Shown: positions 56,781 to 64,000 of the stretch, in pieces | Numbering within the stretch: the first letter of the stretch is position 1 | Layout of the letters: every line of letters starts with the position of its first letter | Assembly: GCA_027625915.1 (NCBI GenBank) | Contig: JANTQA010000012.1 | Coordinates: forward strand, 2,139,001-2,203,000 | Source of the DNA: Anaeramoeba flamelloides | Taxonomy: Eukaryota; Metamonada; Anaeramoebidae | Direction of reading: 5' to 3' | DNA length: 64,000 nt | Program-made: the position numbers and the translations under genes | Notes under the pieces: model-generated | Told to the model about the DNA's origin: nothing | The model's database searches: none | What the model saw: the letters and a program-made list of their open reading frames with translations, nothing else

Positions 56781-57378
56781 AAAGAAGGGCAAAAATTTGT
56801 TAATTCCGCAAGAAAAGGTAACACAGAACAGGTGAGTATGTGGTTAAAAAAAAAGGTAGACGCAAATGGATTATATATCAATAATCAACCTGAAAATGTA
56901 ATTTTTTTTTTTTTTATCTTTTAATTTTTTTTGATAATTTAAACTTGAATTTTTTAATCTTTTTTTTATTTTCATTATTTCTCATAACCATATTATTTCA
57001 AAATTATTATTATACTGGTGGTGATGATGATGTTTATTTTACCAATAGAATGTATTTTTTTTCTCTTTCCTCTTACTATATCATCTCCTTAGATTCAATA
57101 AAACTCTTATAAAAATAAAATTTTTAATTCATAACAGAAAAAACCACAAACTGCTCTATATTTAGCATGCTGGAACAATCATTTAAAAACCGTTAAAGAG
57201 CTGCTTATTTGTGGTGCAAGTCCACATCGCCCAAACGAGGATGGGCAACAACCGTTATATATTGCAGCTAGGCAAGGTTACAATGAAATAATTGAATTAT
57301 TATTAGAGTACGGCACATATATCAATCATCAAGACAAGGTTTGATTTTCTTTTCAATTATTTTTCTACGTGATTATTA

Positions 57379-57470
<92 letters not shown>

Positions 57471-59540
57471 CCCTACGACCCAAAAAACACTAAAAATGGA
57501 AAACTGATCAAATACTTTCCATTAATACAATTAAAAAAACTAAATTAAAAAATAAAAATAAATAAAGTTTCAATTTAACTTTTTCTTGAAAACATTTTTT
57601 GCCAAAATCATTGAATTCACACTTGAAATTATGTATATTTTTAGATACACTATCTCGTTTTAACTCATTTACTAAAACAAATTCTAAATTATGGGAATTT
57701 TCTTTTCACAAAAGGGACTAATTTGGTCCTCAAATGTTTTTTTTAGTTTTAAATGGTAAAATTAAAAAAAAGTTAAACTGAAAAAGATAAACTCTCTAGA
57801 AAATCATTCTAATTTAATATATTAACTTATTCTTTGATTTCAAACTTTTCTCAACTCCAATTTTTCAAAAAAAAATAAAAAAGTGCACAGTAATTTCAAA
57901 AAATATTTTCGATATTCAAAAGTTGAGAGTGTTTTTATTCTAAAAAAAATTATCACAGGGGTTAATTGAATTAAGTTATAAACTTAATTTCGAAACATAT
58001 CAATCAGAAAAAAATAGTGCTTAATTTTATTAAGGACATATATATATATTCAGTAAAAAAAAACAAAAAACACTTTATTAAACACTATTTTTTATTTCAA
58101 ATTTTCAATTGTTTTCAGATAATTTAATGATGAAAAATGAAAATTAAATTTCAAAATACTCAACATTTTACTTTTGGTTTTTTGCAAAAAATTCACATAA
58201 TAAAAAAAATAAAAAAATGATTTGTTTGAAAATTCTTCACAAAAAAATTTACCCACTCTAGATCAGAAATTTGTTGTTGTTACTTTTTGTCAAATTTTTG
58301 TTCAAATTTTTTTTCTTTTTCATTTTTTTTTTTTTTGATACTTTTTTTTTTGCAAAAGATCATGCAAAAAAAAAAAAAAAGATCTTGAAAAATACAAATA
58401 ATCACTAAGAAAATTGAGATTATATAATATATTTCAAAATGAAGATAATTATTAGCAAAAAATATTTGTTTTACCCCTTTTTTTACAGCTAAATTTCCGT
58501 AATAAAAAATCCGTAATGCTGATTTAAAAAATTATGAATCACCCTTTTTTTAAGTTTTTGCTTTTATTTTTTTTTGAAGTTTTAAAATATAGGGTTTTGA
58601 TATATTTAGAATGATTTAAAAGTGAACTTATTAGTAATAAGATTTAATAAACAATTGTTCTTGAGTACAAATGAATATATAAACCCCATTTCAAAATTCA
58701 GATTCCCGTTAAAAATCAAATTTTAAAAATAAATATTTTTATAAATTGAAGTTATCTATTATAATAAAAAAATTACTATTTTAATATTCAGTACTATACT
58801 CACTAGAAATATTTGTTTTTATTTAAAAATAAAAAATAAAAAAAAAAAAACAAAAAAAATGGGACAAAAATTTTTGAATATCATTTTTCGAATTTATTAC
58901 TAAACTAAAATTATTGGAAACTGGTTTTAATTAAATAATAAAAGATTAAATTAATTTCATAAATTTTTAATTATTATTATTATAAAATGTTTAGGATGGA
59001 AAAACTTGTTTATTTGGTGCATCAGAAAATGGTAAAACGGAAACGGTTAAAGTATTACTGGACAGGGGCGTCGATACATCAATCGTTGCAAAAAATAATC
59101 TCACGCCCTTGCATCTTGCTTCACAGGGAAATCATCGTCAAATTGGGGAATTGCTTGTTGAAACAAATATCGATGCTCGTTTAACATGCAGTGTATACAT
59201 ATTCTTTTATATTTTTAATTTGATTTTTATTTTTTTAAATTTTCATTTTCATTTTAATTTTAATTTTTATTTTTTTTTTTACTTTTTTGTTATAATTTGA
59301 CATTTGCCTAATCAGAAATTTGAAAATAAAACCGCGCAGCAAATAGCAGAAGAAAATGGGTATTCAGAAATGGCGGAAATTATTAAATATGCATTATATC
59401 AACAGGCGCGTAATAGACAAAAAATGGAAAGAGCAAAAAGAGCATTTGAAAAATATCAAAAAATATCCCAAGAAAGAGAAAAAATACAAGAAAAAAGGAT
59501 CGAACTTGAAAAAAAAAAAAATTCATTTTCAAAAAAATAA
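56781..59540 (+). CDS. Ankyrin-repeat protein exons (probable C-terminal part of PH-ankyrin gene)
   Basis: Exons 56781-56897, 57138-57338, 58995-59192 and 59316-59540, all beginning and ending on codon boundaries; acceptors TATAG, AACAG, TTTAG and ATCAG. They code for 39, 67, 66 and 74 residues. Ankyrin units: GQKFVNSARKGNTEQVSMWL; PQTALYLACWNNHLKTVKEL, GASPHRPNEDGQQPLYIAAR; GKTCLFGASENGKTETVKVL, NNLTPLHLASQGNHRQIGEL; NKTAQQIAEENGYSEMAEII. A Lys/Glu/Arg coiled-coil tail of about 45 residues follows. The first exon has no Met and an in-frame stop abuts its acceptor, so an upstream exon is required; the PH exon has the right phase. Scaffold role inferred. Intron 57339-58994 carries a long TG tract and part of an R2-related repeat. 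Confidence 0.88.
57378..57469. repeat. (AT)n(TG)n microsatellite
   Basis: About 8 AT units run directly into about 38 uninterrupted TG units in an ankyrin-gene intron, shortly after the donor at 57339. Z-DNA-prone and likely variable. Confidence 0.95.
58250..58620 (+). repeat. Repeat shared with about 33960-34300
   Basis: See the partner copy: same order of blocks including 'AATACAAATAATCA' and 'AATAAAAAATCCGTAATG'. It lies inside intron 57339-58994. Confidence 0.55.
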
Positions 59541-59715
59541 ATCTATCAATATATTGTTTCAATAGATAAAATTATATAAATTGTTTTTGATGAAAAGATT
59601 ATTTTTAAATAATTATATTTGATGTGTGTGTTATTAATTTCGGATAATAATATTCGATTATTTATCAAAAAGATATTTATTCGAAAAATAAAATCAAAAA
59701 ACTATTAATTTTAAT

Positions 59716-59718
59716 GGC

Positions 59719-59754
<36 letters not shown>
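59716..59754. repeat. TTA trinucleotide microsatellite
   Basis: About 13 TTA units 175 bases after the ankyrin stop codon; the opposite strand reads as poly-Asn, which shows how such tracts could supply Asn runs if captured in exons. Confidence 0.95.
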
Positions 59755-60399
59755 CAAAGGATAATTGAATTCTGAAAGGTTGTGTGGAATGGTATTTTGT
59801 AATTGAGTTGAATTCTATTTTAATTATTATTTTGAGAGTGGAATTATAGATGTTAAGGTAAAAAATAAATATTTTCTTACTTGCTTTTCGTTCAGTGGGA
59901 ATGGAGAAAAGCATTGTGATATCAGGGTTTTTTTTTTTAATAAAAAGTTAGATGTGTTGAGTTTTTCTGTTTTTTGGTCTATGATAATACAATAGAACCC
60001 CCTCAAAAAATCGATCTACAATTCGCTGACAACAACATCTATGTGTTTTACTTAAATATACTCTAGATTGGTAAAGCAAATTGAAACCATCGTTTGGGGT
60101 TATTTTCAATTTTTTCTAGAAAAAAAAGAAAAACTACTTATGGAATCATGGTTTATTGTATTAAAACGAACTAAGGTACTTTTTTAAATGAAAGATTTTT
60201 CAAAAATTATTGTAAAAAAATGAAAATTAAAATAAAATCAACCTTTTTGCTTTGATTTATATGGTTGCAATAGTATGAAATATTATTATTTGAGAACAAA
60301 AATACTGTTTATAATTTTTATTTTGATTGTTATTGGATTAAAATAAAATTAGTTTATAATTTCTATATATTAGAGCGTTTTTTGGAATTAATTTTGAAT

Positions 60400-60955
60400 G
60401 TTATTAAACTAAAATTCAAAATTTTCCAAACAGCTAAAATGTTCAAAAAATCGCAAGAATACGATTTTCATTCAAATTGGGAATAAATTTCATTTTTTTA
60501 AAATATGTAAATCATTTTTTCATCTTTTAGTTTTTTTTTCATTTCATTGTTTGAATTACGTAATTTGCTTCGGTTGGATCAAACAACATTTTTTTCACCA
60601 ATTGATATTAGGTTAAAGTCAAGTTGCTCCAAATAGAAGAACTCAAATAAAATTAATGGTTAATATCTGATCATTTGATGGATCAATGTTCCTAATAGAA
60701 TTTCTACAAATTTACCAATTTATTTTTTTTGTTTTGCCCATCTCCAAAATTTTTAACATACCCTTGATTTATTAGTATTGATAATTATTTATTTTTTGTT
60801 TTGTGAGTATTGTAATTTATAAACAAGTGTTAACATTCCAATTAGCGAATGGTTATAATTTGGTATTTCTTCGTAAAACAATTAAATAAGTTTTTTTTTT
60901 TTCAAATCGAATTTTGGTTTTTTAAAAGATTTGATTTGGAGTTTATAAGTTATAT
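60400..60955 (+). repeat. Dispersed repeat R1, copy 4
   Basis: Collinear with the copy at 38320-38850 through ATTTCATTCAAATTGG-like, 'CATCTTTTAG', 'GAATTACGTAA', 'TAGAAGAACTCA', TTTTGCCCATC, 'GTATTGTAATT', TTTGGTATTTCTTC and a final GGAGTTTA. Confidence 0.75.
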
Positions 60956-61417
60956 TGTGAATAGGGATTTTTAATTTATAAAATAGGATTAATAAACAAG
61001 ACTTTTCGTATTTTTTTTTTTAAGAGAGTAGTCACCGTAAAGGAAAATTTTTCACTTTTTGTAATTTTGAAGAGGATTAAAAAATAACAATTTTTACTTT
61101 GGTTGTACCTCATTGATTTTTATCCTTTAATGTGCTTCATTTATTAGATTTTTTAAATTTTTTTTCAAAGTCGCAAAGAAATTATCACACCAAAATATTG
61201 TGTTGAATTGCTAAAAATAGTATTTTGAAGGTTGAATAGCTTATCTTTTATCCTTATCTCAACATTCTATTGTGGCATTTAATTGTTTCATTTTTTATTT
61301 TTTCATCATTTTTGAAATTTTTTAATCATGATAATCAAAAATCAATAAGAAAGAGTTTTTTATCTATGTAATTTGGGATGAATGGATTTTGTTTACAAAT
61401 AACAATAAAATTCCAAT

Positions 61418-61439
61418 GGGGGGGGGGGGGGGGGGGGGG
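61418..61439. repeat. 22-G homopolymer
   Basis: An uninterrupted run of 22 G in a strongly AT-rich setting, 15 bases before an open frame. It can fold as a G-quadruplex. Length may be affected by sequencing error. Confidence 0.85.
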
Positions 61440-61453
61440 TCACAAAAGGGAAT

Positions 61454-61747
61454 ATGGATGGGGCTTTAAAATCTAGAAGGGTTCCAAAAAATAATAATTA
61501 TTCCAAAACATATCTGGTTATGGTTTTAAACCCTTGGATTTGGTTGAATTGGAGAAATGAATATAATTCAATTTTTTTATCAACTTATAAACCACAAAAT
61601 AGCTATAAGTTTCATTCTAAGAATCAAAATTATCCACTCCAAAAAAAAAAAGATAAATTAAAAAAAATAAAAATTAAAATCGAACAAATTTTATCAATTC
61701 TTTTCTCTTTTTTTTATAGTTTAACATTATTGTTAATTGTAAAATAA
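61454..61747 (+). CDS. Open frame of 97 codons, unknown
   Basis: ATG just after the G run. The first 55 residues have mixed composition with Trp-rich LNPWIWLNWRNEYN and TYKPQNSYKFHSKNQNYPL; the rest drifts to Lys/Ile/Phe typical of AT-rich noise. No domain recognised and no splice support; could be a first exon, a relic or chance. Confidence 0.22.
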   Translation: MDGALKSRRVPKNNNYSKTYLVMVLNPWIWLNWRNEYNSIFLSTYKPQNSYKFHSKNQNYPLQKKKDKLKKIKIKIEQILSILFSFFYSLTLLLIVK

Positions 61748-62038
61748 AAGATCAAATCGTTCATTCAGCTTTCCAAAAAAAATCACATACACAAAAATAT
61801 AATCAAATCACAACAGGCCCACTTTTAAAATGGGAATTGATAATTTAATCTGATTCTTTTAATTAAAAATTGGAAATTTTACAGGACTTGTAAAGACTTT
61901 TTTTCTAAAGCCGAATGAAAATTTTGTTTCATTTATTTTCCAACGAATAGTACTAAAAAAAAAATTTTTTTTTAGAGAATCTACAATCCCAAACAACTAA
62001 AATAAAATACTCTTATCAAATCTCTCTAATATTATAGT

Positions 62039-62068
62039 ATGTCTTATGGTGTATCTACCCGCTTAAAT
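62039..62068 (+). CDS. Candidate first exon (10 codons)
   Basis: ATG followed by SYGVSTRLN and a GTAAGA donor in phase 0. Possible partners downstream are a stretch after acceptor CTCAG at 62231 and the frame at 62652, both on this strand, but phases were not reconciled. Confidence 0.22.
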
Positions 62069-62651
62069 GTAAGAAATGGGATGTATTTGTTTTATTGGAT
62101 ATTGTTAAAAAAATCCATTTTTTGTTCAATAATTTAGTTTCTTTTTTTCATAAAGTTGTTTTTGGTGAAAAGGTCAATTATTATTATTGTTGTTGTTATT
62201 AAATCGGTACTAATGATTTAAGGACTGCTCAGGTTAAAGTTTGAGTTTGGAACTCCCTTGAGTTTAAATTTTTAATAATTGATTTTAAAGAATAAGATAC
62301 GATATAAATTTTTATAGTTATTGGGGATGGTTTTATTTCAGTAAAATTATAACAGAATTCAAAAACACTAAAATTTAATTTATATTTTTTTTATTTGAGG
62401 TATAATATATGTAATTTATAACCAATATAATAAATTTTCTTTAAAAAATATTAAGAAAAAATATATTTTTTAAACATATGTGAAAGAGGGGGGAAAGCAC
62501 AAATTATAAAAGAGGATAAAAAAATAAACAAATAAAAATAAAAACTTAATTTAAATCATCTGTTTTGTATAATTAATGTTGAATGGTTTGTTAGTTGTTT
62601 TCTTTTATGTGAATTGTATCAAAATTTTCAAACACTCGTAGTTGTTTTATC

Positions 62652-62819
62652 ATGGTTTCTATAAAAATGTACTTGGTAGAATTTGATCAAGCTATCACGA
62701 TCAATTACGGTACTCTCGAAAATTTAAAAATGGTTCAAGACAGTCATATAGAAGAAGAAGATAATTATACGCCATTTTTCTCTTCTTCAATGGTGTTTTA
62801 TGTAATTAGAACGGTGTAA
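62652..62819 (+). CDS. 55-codon frame, possibly Skp1/BTB-like fragment
   Basis: ATG VSIKMYLVEFDQAITINYG, TLENLKMVQDSHIEEEDNY, TPFFSSSMVFYVIRTV-stop. The succession 'M..IK..', 'GTLENL', acidic stretch, 'P' and 'VF.VI' recalls the start of Skp1/elongin C (POZ fold), but it is short and lacks the family's strongest residues. A GTAATT donor could end the exon after FY. Composition is clearly coding-like. Family assignment is tentative. Confidence 0.3.
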   Translation: MVSIKMYLVEFDQAITINYGTLENLKMVQDSHIEEEDNYTPFFSSSMVFYVIRTV

Positions 62820-63281
62820 TTGATTCTATTTCATCGCGTATTCATAATACCATTTAAAAAAATTAAAAATTCATATTTTAAAAGAATAAAAAAAAGGAAA
62901 ACAAAAAAAAACAATAATATTATATTCTCAAAATAAAAATTCATAATTATCTTCAAGTCTTGATTAAGTTTCATAATTAATAGAAAAAATATCAGCTTTT
63001 AATAGTTTCAAATAAGAAAAAAACTTAAATCCGTAATAACCTCGGACTATTTTTTTTTTTTTTTGAAATGATTATGCAAAATCTTTTAAATTATTATATT
63101 TATGTAGATCCGAGTTCAAATAATTTAATTAACAATTAAACCCAATATTAGTATTTATGGGGTTTTCAGTAAAAAATAATAAAAATAAAAAATTAATTAA
63201 TTAATTTTAAAAAAAAAAATCCATTTGAAAAAAATAATTTGGCTAATTAAGGGTTAAATACTAGAATTGGAGTTCTAGTAT

Positions 63282-63494
63282 CAGTATAACAGCAAAAGGG
63301 GCCTTTTTTATATTTCATTTTTTTCTAAATAAACTTTTTTGCAATATTTTCAAGTTGTTGTTTCTAATCAATTATTAATCTATGTTTGAATAATAATCAT
63401 TTTTACAATTAAGGTAAGCTTCTGTTTATGGGGTTTTTGTAAAAGGAGATTGAAAAAAAAAAAAAAAAATAGACACTTTTTTGCTGTTATACTG
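63282..63494. mobile_element. 213-bp inverted-repeat element with CAGTATAACAGC ends
   Basis: Left end CAGTATAACAGCAAAA and right end its exact complement. The interior is AT-rich with no frame. Immediately left is a small palindrome (ACTAGAA..TTCTAGT, 63260-63279). A target duplication could not be read with confidence. Short ends starting CAGT fit many Tc1/mariner or hAT-type MITEs; class undecided. Confidence 0.6.
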
Positions 63495-64000
63495 ACACTC
63501 GGACTTTAAAACAATTGTTTTTTTTTCAATCTTCGAACTTTAAAACCATTTTTTTTTCCTATGGGATTGTTCAACCTATGAAAATCAGTGTAAAATATAG
63601 ATATCTGAATTCAAAAAAATTAATATATCTAATATAGTAAAAATAATAATATTGAAAATATTATTACAAAAAAAAAAAGATTCATCGGGTTTATTGGCCT
63701 TAGTGGATAATAAAATTATCTTTGAGTCTTTAATAAGATTCCTAAATACAAAATTATTAGTTCGGGTATAAAAGGGGGGTTAATAACTCATCCCTTAACA
63801 ATAATAAAATAATAATAAAAAACTATTGTTTTTTTTTGAAAGGTATTTTTAATTTGACAAGTTGCTAAAAAAATACTTTTTGCGATATCAATGGGTTTTT
63901 TTTAATGAAAATTTTAACTCTAAAATAAAAAACTATCTTAAATTTAAATCCAGTACTACTTTTCAAAAATTTCGCACTTTTTAGAAAGGACTAAATAGAT

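Larger units (their letters stand above)
59755..64000. other. Right-end gene-poor region
   Basis: Contains R1 copy 4, a 22-G run, three weak coding candidates (61454, 62039, 62652) and a 213-bp inverted-repeat element. A single 'CAATAGAACCCCCT' end at 59990 resembles pogo/Tigger termini, but no partner end was found. Nothing else supported. Confidence 0.5.

Noticed and set aside
59990-60010. CAATAGAACCCCCT, resembling a pogo/Tigger terminal repeat
   Set aside because: No inverted partner was found within several kilobases, so an element cannot be defined.
1-64000. Search by eye for tRNA, rRNA, snRNA and CRISPR-type arrays
   Set aside because: No T-loop/acceptor combination, no conserved rRNA or U6-like blocks, and no regularly spaced repeats were found; all direct repeats are microsatellites or dispersed families.
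1-64000. Possible retrovirus-like or Polinton-like remains
   Set aside because: No long terminal direct repeats or recognisable polymerase, integrase or capsid motifs were seen in any frame examined.

Overview
The window is eukaryotic nuclear DNA from an extremely AT-rich, repeat-rich protist. Intergenic DNA is built mostly of A/T runs. Proteins carry long Asn, Gln, Asp and Gly/Ser tracts, as in many amoebae (Dictyostelium-like Amoebozoa, or Anaeramoeba-type lineages). Introns are T-rich with GT..AG borders, and the standard stop codons are used. The gene set (TOR kinase, Ras GTPase, ubiquilin, TAPT1, TMEM181) is typical of an amoeboid or other non-animal eukaryote. I cannot name the species from sequence alone.

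Layout. 1-6177 (+): TOR kinase, open at the left edge. 7676-8927 (-): two-exon deoxynucleoside kinase. 8928-16127: a gene-poor stretch in which I reconstruct pieces of at least two unlisted split genes. 16128-17299 (-): three-exon ubiquilin. 19406-20836 (+): intronless M20 metallopeptidase. 25550-26996 (+): five-exon Ras GTPase whose effector loop is largely encoded by a 15-nt micro-exon. 30066-32300 (-): GH13 glucosyl hydrolase/transferase resembling trehalose synthase. 32496-33047 (-) and 34335-34613 (-): two small split genes found from splice-site and phase agreement. 36267-37553 (+): TAPT1/Emp65 family. 39531-45738 (-): five-exon TMEM181-like seven-helix protein. 50479-50886 (+): PH-domain exon. 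56781-59540 (+): ankyrin-repeat exons, phase-compatible with the PH exon. 59541-64000: repeats and weak gene candidates.

Mobile DNA. The gaps and long introns hold short non-autonomous DNA transposons. These include two TA-inserting elements with CAGCCGTTyCAAC ends, two copies of a 444-bp foldback family (one carrying a TA element in its middle), a 553-bp hairpin bounded by TTAA, a 213-bp CAGTATAACAGC element, and a fragment with a Tc1/mariner-like helix-turn-helix. Two dispersed repeat families (called R1 and R2 here) recur across the window. Comparing copies recovers the empty target of one TA element exactly.

The genes do not form an operon-like unit. Several (TOR, Ras, PH protein, ubiquilin) belong to general growth, signalling and protein-quality pathways, but adjacency here implies no shared function. 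The most useful novel material is the nested transposons, the micro-exon Ras gene, the altered rapamycin-contact residue of TOR, and the cryptic small split genes.
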